A stretch of 64,000 nt of DNA, from positions 987,476 through 1,051,475 of the forward strand of contig NZ_SJJZ01000004.1 of the NCBI RefSeq assembly GCF_004331345.1, in the 5' to 3' direction. The stretch's first letter is position 1. Each line of letters starts with the position of its first letter. Both the position numbers and the translations under genes were made by a program. This document shows, in pieces, positions 25,584 to 33,341 of the stretch. The notes below the pieces were generated by a model that ran no database searches, had not been told where the DNA came from, and saw only the letters and a program-made list of their open reading frames with translations. The DNA comes from Kribbella soli (GTDB taxonomy: Bacteria > Actinomycetota > Actinomycetes > Propionibacteriales > Kribbellaceae).

Positions 25584-25743
25584 CCCTCAGGTGCCGGTCT
25601 GGCTCGAGCGATGGCGGTGTCCAGGTGCGTGCATCGGGGTGCTTGAGGGGCGTCCTCGATGCGGAGCATCGTGGATGGCCCTCAAGTGCCGCGAGGTGCG
25701 TGCCTGGGCGCCGCCAGCGCCGAGGCAGGCCGGCACCTGAGGG
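25584..25743 (+). repeat. Structured hairpin element, copy A
   Basis: A 160-bp nested palindrome filling the lytS-lytT gap; it starts at the base after the lytS TAA. The outer arms 25584-25625 and 25703-25743 pair almost throughout (first 14 bp perfect: CCCTCAGGTGCCGG). An inner stem pairs 25638-25649 with 25679-25690. The apical hairpin CGATGC-GGA-GCATCG (25657-25671) lies inside a 20-mer, CTCGATGCGGAGCATCGTGG, identical to copy B at 48654-48673. Conserved single-stranded-looking segments are GTGCATCGG and GCGAGGTGC. Arm sequences differ from copy B but keep pairing. The element is probably a repeat family acting as folded DNA or RNA. Confidence 0.8.
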
Positions 25744-25758
25744 TTTAGTGTTCGCCTT

Positions 25759-26502
25759 ATGGCCGACTCTCCCTTGCGCGCGCTGGTTGCGGACGACGAG
25801 GAGCCTGCCCTGGCCGAACTGGTGTACCTGCTGAACCAGGACCCCCGGATCGGCGAGATCCGCACGGCCTCCAACGGGCCGGACGCGCTGAAGATCCTGC
25901 AGGCCAGCGACCTGGACGTGGTGTTCTGCGACATCAAGATGCCCGGGCTGGACGGCATCGACCTGGCCAAGGTGCTGTCCAAGTTCGCCAGCCGCCCGCA
26001 GATCGTCTTCGTCACGGCGTACGACGAGCACGCGGTGGCGGCGTTCGAGCTGGAGGCCACCGACTACGTGATGAAACCGGTCCGGCCCGAACGCCTGTCC
26101 CAAGCGATCCAGCGCGTGATTTCCCACGGCGCACCGCCCGCGCTGCCGTCACCGGAGGAGACCGACGACGAGGTGATCGCGGTGGAGCTCGCCGGTGTCA
26201 CCAGGTTCGTCCAGCGCTCCACGGTCCGGTACGTCGAGGCCCAGGGCGACTACGCCCGCCTGCACACCGGCCAGAACTCGCATCTGGTCCGCATCCCGCT
26301 CAGCACGTTGGAAGAACGCTGGCGGGACGCAGGCTTCACGCGGATCCACCGCAGCACTCTGGTCGCTCTGCAGCACGTGGACGAGATGCGGGTCGACGGC
26401 GGCCGCTGCGCGGTCCGGGTCGGTGAAGACTGGCTCCCGGTCAGTCGCCGGCACACGCGGGAGCTCCGCGACCTCCTGGTCCGTTCGACGTCGCTGAGAT
26501 GA
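25759..26502 (+). CDS. LytTR-family response regulator
   Basis: A 247-residue regulator paired with the LytS kinase. The receiver domain (1-120) has D12/D13, phosphoacceptor Asp58 in VVFCDIKMPGLDGI and Lys106-like K in YVMKPVRPERL. The LytTR DNA-binding domain (about 145-245) has VRYVEAQGDYARLHTG and FTRIHRSTLVALQHVDEMR. LytS/LytTR pairs in enterobacteria (BtsSR, YpdAB) switch on pyruvate-type transporters. Here two symporter modules follow directly, suggesting carboxylate-responsive uptake control. No good ribosome site precedes the ATG; the nearest GAGGG is inside the hairpin element arm. Confidence 0.93.
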   Translation: MADSPLRALVADDEEPALAELVYLLNQDPRIGEIRTASNGPDALKILQASDLDVVFCDIKMPGLDGIDLAKVLSKFASRPQIVFVTAYDEHAVAAFELEATDYVMKPVRPERLSQAIQRVISHGAPPALPSPEETDDEVIAVELAGVTRFVQRSTVRYVEAQGDYARLHTGQNSHLVRIPLSTLEERWRDAGFTRIHRSTLVALQHVDEMRVDGGRCAVRVGEDWLPVSRRHTRELRDLLVRSTSLR

Positions 26503-26503
26503 C

Positions 26504-26884
26504 ATGAGTACGCCGGAAGGACCGCGCAGGGTCCGCGTCACCAGTCCTCGGACCAGTGCGGCCCGGCGTCCGATCATGCCCACCGGTACGCGTGAGATCG
26601 ATGAGCAGACCCGTCTCGGCCAGGTCTACATGCAGTCGCTGATCCAGTCCCAACTGCGGCTCACGCTGGCCGTCATCGGCAGCGTGGTGCTCGTGCTCGG
26701 CAGCATCCCGATGCTGTTCTGGCTGGTCCCTCCGACCCGCACGCTGTCCGTGCTGGGCCTGCCGCTGCCCTGGGTGATCCTCGGCATCCTGGTGTACCCA
26801 GTCGTGTACGTCGCCGCCCGCATCTACGTCCGGAACGCGGAGCGGATCGAGACAGAGTTCACCGAGTTCGTGGGGCGGCAGTAG
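26504..26884 (+). CDS. Small two-helix membrane protein, symporter partner
   Basis: A 126-residue protein with a basic Arg-rich N-terminus (1-35), helix 1 (about 53-75, LTLAVIGSVVLVLGSIPMLFWLV) and helix 2 (about 84-106, LGLPLPWVILGILVYPVVYVAA), then an acidic tail. The layout, a short two-helix protein just before a sodium:solute symporter, matches the DUF485-ActP arrangement seen 2 kb further on, although the sequence is only distantly alike. It starts 1 base after lytT and ends 1 base before the symporter GTG, so it is part of a tight operon. Confidence 0.82.
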   Translation: MSTPEGPRRVRVTSPRTSAARRPIMPTGTREIDEQTRLGQVYMQSLIQSQLRLTLAVIGSVVLVLGSIPMLFWLVPPTRTLSVLGLPLPWVILGILVYPVVYVAARIYVRNAERIETEFTEFVGRQ

Positions 26885-26885
26885 C

Positions 26886-28466
26886 GTGTCGCCGGCGATC
26901 AGCCTGACCGCGATCGGCTTGGTGGTCGTGGCAACGATCGGGATCGGCCTGTTCGGCCTGCGGATCTCGCGGACCACCAGTGACTTCTACGTCGCCAGCC
27001 GCGCGGTCAGCCCGCGCTGGAACGCCTCGGCGATCAGCGGCGAGTACCTGTCCGCAGCGTCGTTCCTCGGCGTCGCCGGGCTGGTGCTGGTGAACGGCGC
27101 CGACATGCTGTGGTTCTCGGTCGGCTACACCGTCGGCTACCTGATGCTGCTGGTCCTGGTCGCCGCTCCGCTGCGCCGGTCCGGTGCGTACACGCTGCCC
27201 GACTTCGCCGAGACCCGCTTCGAGTCCCCCGTCGTACGTCGGATCTGCGCCGGGCTCGTGGTCGGTATCGGGACGCTCTACCTCCTGCCGCAACTGCATG
27301 GCGCCGGCCTCGCCGTCCAGACCGTCACCGGCGCGCCGCCGCAGGTGGGCGCGATGATCGTCGCGGTGATCGTGGTGATCAACGTGGCCGCGGGCGGGAT
27401 GCGATCCATCACGTTCGTGCAGGCCTTCCAGTACTGGCTCAAGCTGACCGCACTCGCGACGCCGATCTTCGTCATCCTGCTCGTCTGGCACCAGCCCGTC
27501 GGCGTCCTCGACTCGTTGCACGGGGCAGCCGCCGAATGGGCCGAGCCGCTGTCCCGTGCCGGCGGGCGCGACCACCCGTTGTACGCGACCTATTCGTTGC
27601 TCCTGGCCCTTTGTTTCGGGACGATGGGGCTCCCGCACGTCCTGGTCCGCTTCTACACGAACCCCGACGGCCGCGCGGCCCGGCGTACCACCGTCGTCGT
27701 ACTGGCACTGCTCGGGTTGTTCTACCTCTTCCCACCGATGTACGCCGTACTCGGGCGGACGTTCGCGCCCGACCTGGTGGGCACGGGCGGGGACACCGTC
27801 GTACTCGAGCTGCCCGGGCGAGTTTTCCCTGGTACTGCAGGGGATCTGCTCGGCGCACTGGTCGCGGCGGGGGCGTTCGCGGCGTTCCTGTCGACGTCGT
27901 CGGGGCTGACCGTCGCCATCGCGGGGGTGATCGACCAGGACCTGTTGCGGAGCCGGTTGCACCGGTGGACCGGTGGTGACTACGTCGCGGTGAACAGCTT
28001 CCGGATCGCGGCGCTGATCGCGATGATCGTGCCGTACCTGGCGTTCACGGTGACCGGGGCGCTGAGCCTCGCGGACACCGTGGGACTCGCGTTCGCGCTG
28101 GCCGCTTCGACGTTCTGTCCGCTGCTGGTGCTGGGGATCTGGTGGCGGCGGATGTCGACGACCGGCGCCGCGGCCGGCCTGGTCGTCGGCGGGATCGCGG
28201 CCAGCGCGGCGGCGCTCGTGAACGTGTCCGGCGCGCCGCAGGGCGGCTGGCCGCGGGCGCTCGTCGGTCAGCCGGCCGCGTGGACGATGCCGCTCGCGTT
28301 CCTCACCGTCATCGTGGTCTCGAAGCTCACCCCGGACCGCATCCCGGCCGGCACGGCCCGCAGCATGGTGCGGCTCCACACCCCCGAAGCGGTCGACGTG
28401 GATCGAGGACCTGCGCCACTCACCAACCGCTCGACGAGCGCCGCGCGACCCGCGCGTCACGCCTAG
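26886..28466 (+). CDS. Sodium:solute symporter family protein (carboxylate uptake)
   Basis: A 526-residue SSS transporter with about 13 helices. It starts with GTG and shows family motifs FYVASRAVSPRWNASAISGEYLSAASFLG (helices 1-2) and MGLPHVLVRFYTNPDGRAAR. It is close in layout to the acetate/pyruvate permeases ActP and MctC. It probably takes up a short-chain carboxylate with Na+ or H+. As the last gene of the LytS-LytT-small-protein cluster it is the most direct candidate for regulation by that pair. Substrate assignment is inference. Confidence 0.9.
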   Translation: MSPAISLTAIGLVVVATIGIGLFGLRISRTTSDFYVASRAVSPRWNASAISGEYLSAASFLGVAGLVLVNGADMLWFSVGYTVGYLMLLVLVAAPLRRSGAYTLPDFAETRFESPVVRRICAGLVVGIGTLYLLPQLHGAGLAVQTVTGAPPQVGAMIVAVIVVINVAAGGMRSITFVQAFQYWLKLTALATPIFVILLVWHQPVGVLDSLHGAAAEWAEPLSRAGGRDHPLYATYSLLLALCFGTMGLPHVLVRFYTNPDGRAARRTTVVVLALLGLFYLFPPMYAVLGRTFAPDLVGTGGDTVVLELPGRVFPGTAGDLLGALVAAGAFAAFLSTSSGLTVAIAGVIDQDLLRSRLHRWTGGDYVAVNSFRIAALIAMIVPYLAFTVTGALSLADTVGLAFALAASTFCPLLVLGIWWRRMSTTGAAAGLVVGGIAASAAALVNVSGAPQGGWPRALVGQPAAWTMPLAFLTVIVVSKLTPDRIPAGTARSMVRLHTPEAVDVDRGPAPLTNRSTSAARPARHA

Positions 28467-28496
28467 CGGGCGCCGCGGGCCGACGGTTGGTGAGTG
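28417..28496 (+). terminator. Inverted repeat spanning the symporter stop codon
   Basis: CACTCACCAACCG (28417-28429) is the exact reverse complement of 28484-28496. The 54 bases between are GC-rich and partly self-complementary, and the stop codon 28464-28466 lies inside. It may terminate or stabilise the first symporter transcript. No T-run follows. The remaining gap up to 28693 shows no gene. Confidence 0.45.
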
Positions 28497-28693
28497 CTGG
28501 GCGTCCGCCGTTCGTCGCGTGATTCCTACCGCTCACCGCAGTTGAGTGATCCACCGAGCGACTGGTGTGGTCCGCTGAGCGACCGGTGCGCGCCGGTGCT
28601 GTCGGGAGGGCCGTGACGCGGGCCACAGTACGACGCAGCAACCTCGCCGGCTTCAAATCCGCCCGGCACGATCCCTCTTTGGAGGTCCTCGCG

Positions 28694-29026
28694 ATGAGTG
28701 ATATAGGTGATCGCGACCTGACGACGTACCGGGATGTCCAGTTGTCACCGGACTTCTCCGAGCTGCGTCGCCGGTTCCGGCGCTTCGTGTTCCCGATGAC
28801 CGCGCTGTTCCTGGTCTGGTACTTCGTCTACGTCCTGCTCGCCGCCTACGCGCACGACTTCATGTCGCACAAGGTCGGCGGCAACATCACCGTGGCCCTG
28901 TTGTTCGGCCTCGGGCAGTTCGTGTCGACGTTCGCGATCACGATGATCTACGTCCGCTGGGCGGACCGCCGGATCGACCCTGACGCCGAGAAGCTGCGCC
29001 ACCAGATCGAGGGAGCACCGCAGTGA
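28694..29026 (+). CDS. DUF485 membrane protein (YjcH-like), ActP partner
   Basis: A 110-residue protein with two helices (about 36-57 FPMTALFLVWYFVYVLLAAY, and 68-91 ITVALLFGLGQFVSTFAITMIYV). The intervening motif YAHDFMSHKV and the trailing YVRWADRRIDPDAEKLR are DUF485 hallmarks. In E. coli the homologue YjcH lies directly before ActP. The ATG at 28694 follows GGAGGT by 7 bases. The stop overlaps the next start by 4 bp (GTGA), so it is coupled to the symporter. Confidence 0.93.
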   Translation: MSDIGDRDLTTYRDVQLSPDFSELRRRFRRFVFPMTALFLVWYFVYVLLAAYAHDFMSHKVGGNITVALLFGLGQFVSTFAITMIYVRWADRRIDPDAEKLRHQIEGAPQ

Positions 29027-30669
29027 CCGCCCCGCTCATGTTGCCAATGGCAACGGATATCGGTAACCCGACCGTCAACATCGTGATCTTCGCGCTGTTC
29101 GTGCTGGCCACGCTGGGGATCGTGTTCCGGGCGTCGCGGAACAACAAGACCGCGGCCGACTTCTACGCCGGCGGCCGGTCGTTCACCGGCCCGCAGAACG
29201 GCATCGCGATCGCCGGCGACTACCTGTCCGCCGCGTCGTTCCTCGGCATCGCCGGCGCGATCGCGCTGAACGGGTACGACGGCTTCCTGTACTCCATCGG
29301 CTTCCTGGTGGCCTGGCTGGTCGCGCTGCTGCTGGTCGCCGAGCTGCTCCGGAACACCGGCCGGTTCACGATGGCCGACGTACTGTCGTTCCGGCTCAAG
29401 CAGCGGCCGGTCCGGATGGCGGCCGCGATCTCGACCCTCGGCGTCTGCTTCTTCTACCTGCTGGCGCAGATGGCAGGCGCCGGGGGTCTGGTGGCCCTGC
29501 TGCTCGGGGTGAGCAACCGGGCCGGGCAGAGCATCGTGATCGCCGTGGTCGGCATCCTGATGATCACCTACGTCCTGGTCGGCGGCATGAAGGGCACCAC
29601 CTGGGTGCAGATCGTCAAGGCCGTGCTGCTGGTCATCGGCGCCGGAATCATGACGATTTGGGTGCTGGCGAAGTACTCCTTCAACCTGTCCAGCCTGCTC
29701 GGTGCGGCCGTCGACAAGAGCCCGGCGGCCGGCGAGAAGCTGCTCAGCCCGGGTCTCCAGTACGGCCTCACCGGTGTCACCAAGCTGGACTTCATCTCGC
29801 TCGCGCTCGCCCTGGTGCTCGGCACCGCCGGCCTGCCGCACGTGCTGATGCGGTTCTACACGGTGCCGGACTCCAAGGAGGCGCGGCGCAGCGTCAGCTG
29901 GGCGATCTGGATCATCGGCATCTTCTACCTGTTCACGCTGGTCCTCGGGTACGGCGCTGCCGCGATCGTCGGACCGGACCGCATCAAGGCCGCACCCGGC
30001 AAGGCGAACTCGGCCGCGCCGCTGCTCGCCTTCGAGCTCGGTGGTGAGGTGCTCCTCGGGGTGATCTCGGCGGTCGCGTTCGCGACGATCCTGGCCGTGG
30101 TGGCCGGTCTGACGATCACCGCGAGTACCTCGTTCGCGCACGACATCTACGGCCAGATCATCAAGAAGGGCCAGATCAGCGGCGACGGCGAGGTCCGGGT
30201 TGCGCGGTACACCGCGGTCGTGATCGGCATCGTCGCGATCGTCGGCGGCATCTTCGCGAACGGGCAGAACATCGCGTTCCTGGTGGCCCTGGCGTTCGCG
30301 GTCGCGGCGAGTGCGAACCTGCCGACGATCCTGTACTCCCTGTTCTGGCGGCGCTTCAACACCCGCGGCGCACTGTGGAGCATCTACGGCGGTCTGAGCT
30401 CGACGATCATCCTGATCATCTTCAGCCCGGTCGTCTCCGGCAAGGTGGACAAGAAGACCGGCGCGAGCTTGTCGATGATCACCGACACCAGCATCGACTT
30501 CCACTGGTTCCCGCTGGACAACCCCGGCATCGTCTCGATCCCGCTGGCGTTCCTGCTCGGCTGGCTCGGCACGATCACCAGCAAGGAGCCGGTCGACGTC
30601 GACCGCTTCGCCGAGATGGAGGTCCGCTCACTGACCGGCGCCGGCGCCGAGAAGGCGGTCCCGCACTAG
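29023..30669 (+). CDS. actP: Cation:acetate symporter (SSS family)
   Basis: A 548-residue transporter with about 13 helices. Motifs include TAADFYAGGRSFTGPQNGIAIAGDYLSAASFLGIAGAIALNG and GTAGLPHVLMRFYTVPDSKEARRS, as in ActP/MctC acetate and pyruvate permeases. It is coupled to the DUF485 gene, the standard pair. It is a second, separate module from the symporter at 26886; the two share motifs and probably arose by duplication with different substrates or affinities. A strong terminator follows. Confidence 0.93.
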   Translation: MTAPLMLPMATDIGNPTVNIVIFALFVLATLGIVFRASRNNKTAADFYAGGRSFTGPQNGIAIAGDYLSAASFLGIAGAIALNGYDGFLYSIGFLVAWLVALLLVAELLRNTGRFTMADVLSFRLKQRPVRMAAAISTLGVCFFYLLAQMAGAGGLVALLLGVSNRAGQSIVIAVVGILMITYVLVGGMKGTTWVQIVKAVLLVIGAGIMTIWVLAKYSFNLSSLLGAAVDKSPAAGEKLLSPGLQYGLTGVTKLDFISLALALVLGTAGLPHVLMRFYTVPDSKEARRSVSWAIWIIGIFYLFTLVLGYGAAAIVGPDRIKAAPGKANSAAPLLAFELGGEVLLGVISAVAFATILAVVAGLTITASTSFAHDIYGQIIKKGQISGDGEVRVARYTAVVIGIVAIVGGIFANGQNIAFLVALAFAVAASANLPTILYSLFWRRFNTRGALWSIYGGLSSTIILIIFSPVVSGKVDKKTGASLSMITDTSIDFHWFPLDNPGIVSIPLAFLLGWLGTITSKEPVDVDRFAEMEVRSLTGAGAEKAVPH

Positions 30670-30734
30670 AAGACCTGTCAGGCAGGCCCTGCTGATTCGA
30701 CGCGGTCCTGCCTGGCAGCCCCACCCCGCCCCCC

Positions 30735-30770
30735 CGAGACGGACCCGGCCCCTGCACCGGGTCCGTCTCG
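30735..30770 (+). terminator. Terminator after actP
   Basis: CGAGACGGACCCGG (30735-30748) pairs perfectly over 14 bp with 30757-30770 around an 8-nt loop and is followed by CACGTCTTTCC. A second inverted repeat, CAGGCAGG/CCTGCCTG, lies just upstream (about 30680-30717). Confidence 0.85.
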
Positions 30771-30824
30771 CACGTCTTTCCGGAACAAAACCGTCACCGG
30801 GCGGCAGAAAACTTCCGGAAAGGC

Positions 30825-32315
30825 TCAGTGGAATTTGAGGGTGGGCCAGAGTTCGTAGAAGGCTTCGCGGGAGGTGTTGCCTCGGGCTTCCTCCGTGGCG
30901 TGGAGGCGGCCGTAGGTGAAGGGGTTGCCGCCTTCGGCGTAGACCTCGAGGGCGAGGTGGTGGAGGAGTTCGCGGGAGACGACCGAGTCCTGGTGTTCGC
31001 CGAGGATCTCCTGGACCTGCTCGGCGCGGGCGGCCAGGTCGGCGGCTTCGTCGGACAGGACGGGTACGGCGGATTCCGCGGCGTACCGCAGGCGCTTCGA
31101 CGACTTGCGTACTTCGTGCAGCTCGTGGTCCTGCTCCGCCACGGTCTCGGCCCGCTGCGAACGGCGTACCGCCTTGCGCATCCGCCGGTAGTCGTGGTCG
31201 AGGAGTTCGCCGATCTGCTTGCTCGCCTTCCGGTCGTCCCCCGTCACGGGCGGCTTCGCGAGCAGTTCGTCGAGCGCGTCGAGCAGCCGGAAGTACCGCG
31301 GACTCTCCAGCGCGGCCAGCGCCCCGGCGCGGCCGTCCTTGTAGACCCGCCGCAGATGGTCGTCGATCCGCCCCGCGACGCGTCCCATCACCAGCTCGAC
31401 CGGCTGTTCCGCGACCTCGGCCGCGAAGTGCTCGCGCTGCACCTCCGCGTCCCGAGCAACCCCGAGCTCACCGGCCAGCCACTTCAACTCGTCCCGCAAC
31501 GGGTCGCCGACCGCACGATCGATCACCGGACGGTACGTCGCCAGCGCCGACCGCAGCCGCCGCGTCGCGACCCGGAACTTGTGGATCGAGTCCGGGACGT
31601 CCCGCCGTACCTCAGGGTCCCGTTCGCGGATCGCCTGCACCTGCGCGCCGGCGTACGCGCGGAACAGGTCCGACGTCCGCGGCTTCTTCGGCAAGGTCCA
31701 CTCGTCGTACGCCGGAACGCGATCGCCGAGCGCCCGTGCGAGCTTGCTCGGACCGCTCGCCGGACGAGCGCCCGCGGCCGTCAGCAACTCACCCGCGTCC
31801 TCGAGCAGCAGGCCGTCGCCGTCGACCAGCTCGACCTCCCACTCCCGCCAGCTCTCGGGCTCACCGCCCGCGACCGTCGCGGTCACGTGGTCGTCGGCGA
31901 GCTCCGCGAGGACACCGCCGTCCGCGTCCAGCAACCGATGGACGATCCGTCGGGTGTGCAGCGTCACGACCGGCACCAACTGTTGGTCGCGGACATGCAC
32001 GCGGACCGTACGGACGACCGCGATCGGCACGTTGCGCACCGACCGGCCGAGCGGGTGCCGAACCTCGAGCCGTCCACCGGACGACCCCGGGAACTTCACG
32101 TGCCACCCGTCGTCCTCACCACCGGTCCGTCGGCGAAGCGTCACCTTGTGAGCGGCCAGGTCGAGGGCGGCGGTGTCGTAGTACACCGCCTCCAGCTCGA
32201 GTTCGACCGGTTGCGCGACGCTCGCGACCCCGGGCAGCTCGTGCAGCGCCGGCAGGATCACGCTCGTGTCGACGTCGTACTTCGTCTCGATCTCGAGCTG
32301 CTCAGTCGGGGCCAT
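30825..32315 (-). CDS. CYTH and CHAD domain protein
   Basis: A 496-residue protein. The N-terminal CYTH domain (about 6-200) opens with EIETKYDVD, the triphosphate-tunnel signature, and has paired basic and acidic strands (VTLRRRTGG, WHVKFPG). The CHAD domain (about 215-490) is helical and rich in conserved His/Arg/Lys (HKFRVATRRLRSAL, HEVRKSSKRLRYAAE). CYTH enzymes hydrolyse triphosphates or inorganic polyphosphate; CHAD binds polyphosphate. A role in polyphosphate metabolism or storage is the best inference. It is convergent with actP and monocistronic. Confidence 0.92.
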   Translation of the reverse strand: MAPTEQLEIETKYDVDTSVILPALHELPGVASVAQPVELELEAVYYDTAALDLAAHKVTLRRRTGGEDDGWHVKFPGSSGGRLEVRHPLGRSVRNVPIAVVRTVRVHVRDQQLVPVVTLHTRRIVHRLLDADGGVLAELADDHVTATVAGGEPESWREWEVELVDGDGLLLEDAGELLTAAGARPASGPSKLARALGDRVPAYDEWTLPKKPRTSDLFRAYAGAQVQAIRERDPEVRRDVPDSIHKFRVATRRLRSALATYRPVIDRAVGDPLRDELKWLAGELGVARDAEVQREHFAAEVAEQPVELVMGRVAGRIDDHLRRVYKDGRAGALAALESPRYFRLLDALDELLAKPPVTGDDRKASKQIGELLDHDYRRMRKAVRRSQRAETVAEQDHELHEVRKSSKRLRYAAESAVPVLSDEAADLAARAEQVQEILGEHQDSVVSRELLHHLALEVYAEGGNPFTYGRLHATEEARGNTSREAFYELWPTLKFH

Positions 32316-32336
32316 ACCCCATTGTTTACCAGCCGT

Positions 32337-32477
32337 TCATGAATTTGCCCTGAGATCGGCGACCAATCGTTGCAGATCGCGGTCGGTGCAGCCGCCGATC
32401 GTGGGCCGGATCTGCCGGCGCCGGTTGTGGTTGAGGGCCCAGCAGATCAATCCGATCAGGACGAGGAAGGCGATCAT
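32337..32477 (-). CDS. 46-residue single-helix membrane protein coupled to a methyltransferase
   Basis: The product starts MIAFLVLIGLICWALNH, one short transmembrane helix, followed by a basic patch NRRRQIRP and a soluble tail ending DLQRLVADLRANS. The ATG overlaps the upstream methyltransferase stop in an ATGA, and AAAGGAG lies 10 bases before it. The coupling argues the gene is real although it is very small. No family is recognised. The CYTH-CHAD gene follows after 21 bp and could be in the same transcript. Confidence 0.6.
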   Translation of the reverse strand: MIAFLVLIGLICWALNHNRRRQIRPTIGGCTDRDLQRLVADLRANS

Positions 32478-33274
32478 GTCCTGCCCACTCCTTTGAAGAA
32501 CGTGTAGTGAAAGGTGCCGCCGTGTCCGGCGGACTTCTCGAGGTCGCGGATGCCCGCGGCCCACTCGGCCTCGGTCCGCAGGCCGGCGGCGATCGCGCGG
32601 TCGCGGACGGACTCGACCATCGCGATGAAGGTCTTGCGGGTGAAGCCGTCGACGAGCTGCGGGAGGCTCTGGTCGGCGTACACGGTGCGCGGTCCGACCC
32701 GTACGTCGTCGTACCCGGCCTGCTCGAGCAACGGCTGGAGCCGCCGGCCGATCAGCGAGTCACCGCCCGCGGCAGCCTGCAGGTCGACGAGGCAGTCGAT
32801 GACGGCTTGGGCGTGCGCGCTGCGCGGGTGGAAGAAGGCGGACTCGTGGTCGCCTTCGATCACGGTGATCGTGCCGCCGGGGTTGAGGAGGCCCCGGAGC
32901 CGGGTGAGCGCGGCCGCAGGGTCGGGAAGGTGCTCGAGGACGAAGCAGACGAAGACGTGGTCGAACTTCTCGCCGGCCAGGTCGTGGAGGTCCGCGTGCC
33001 GCCAGTCGACCGTCGCGTCCGGTGCGTGTTCGGCGACCTGAGCCTTGGCCTGGGCGAGGGATGCTTCGGAGATGTCGATCGAGACCAGGTCGATGCCGGG
33101 GCTTCGCGTGACCAGTTGAACGGTCTGTGCTCCCACTCCGCAGCCGGCCTCCAGTACGCGGCTGCCGGGTGGGTAGGTGGTGCCGCCGTGCAGCAGGTCG
33201 GCGAGCGTGCCGGCCTGGTCGGACAGCCGGCGGGTCTCCGCCGGGGTGTAGCCGTGGACGTAGTCGGTTCCCAT
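32474..33274 (-). CDS. Class I SAM-dependent methyltransferase
   Basis: A 266-residue methyltransferase of the UbiE/Methyltransf_25 type. Motif I is VLEAGCGVGAQTV, the acidic end of strand 2 is LVSIDISEASL, motif II/III are WRHADLHDL and FDHVFVCFVLEHLPDPAAAL, then LLNPGGTITVIEGDHES. The substrate is unknown. The ATG at 33274 directly follows GGAGGT with almost no spacer, so initiation may be unusual. It is divergent from a MocR regulator with only 28 bp between starts; the regulator may control it. Confidence 0.9.
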   Translation of the reverse strand: MGTDYVHGYTPAETRRLSDQAGTLADLLHGGTTYPPGSRVLEAGCGVGAQTVQLVTRSPGIDLVSIDISEASLAQAKAQVAEHAPDATVDWRHADLHDLAGEKFDHVFVCFVLEHLPDPAAALTRLRGLLNPGGTITVIEGDHESAFFHPRSAHAQAVIDCLVDLQAAAGGDSLIGRRLQPLLEQAGYDDVRVGPRTVYADQSLPQLVDGFTRKTFIAMVESVRDRAIAAGLRTEAEWAAGIRDLEKSAGHGGTFHYTFFKGVGRT

Positions 33275-33291
33275 ACCTCCAAGGTCGCGCC

Positions 33292-33341
33292 ACAATGGTC
33301 CTGTGAACAGGTCCAATCCGGCGATAAGTGGCAGGTCCAAT
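33292..33341 (+). promoter_or_regulatory. MocR-type operator repeats in the divergent promoter
   Basis: CAGGTCCAAT occurs twice (33308-33317 and 33332-33341, 24 bp apart) and a near-inverse copy AATGGTCCTG is at 33294-33303. CACAAT at 33290-33295 could be a -10 for a leaderless regulator starting at 33303. Direct plus inverted repeats are typical for MocR/PdxR binding. Confidence 0.5.

Noticed and set aside
25625..25834. Frames translating both hairpin elements and sharing the residues LDAEHRG
   Set aside because: The shared peptide comes from the identical 20-nt apex. The frames differ in everything else and cross into lytT or antisense genes, so the conservation is at nucleic-acid level, not protein.
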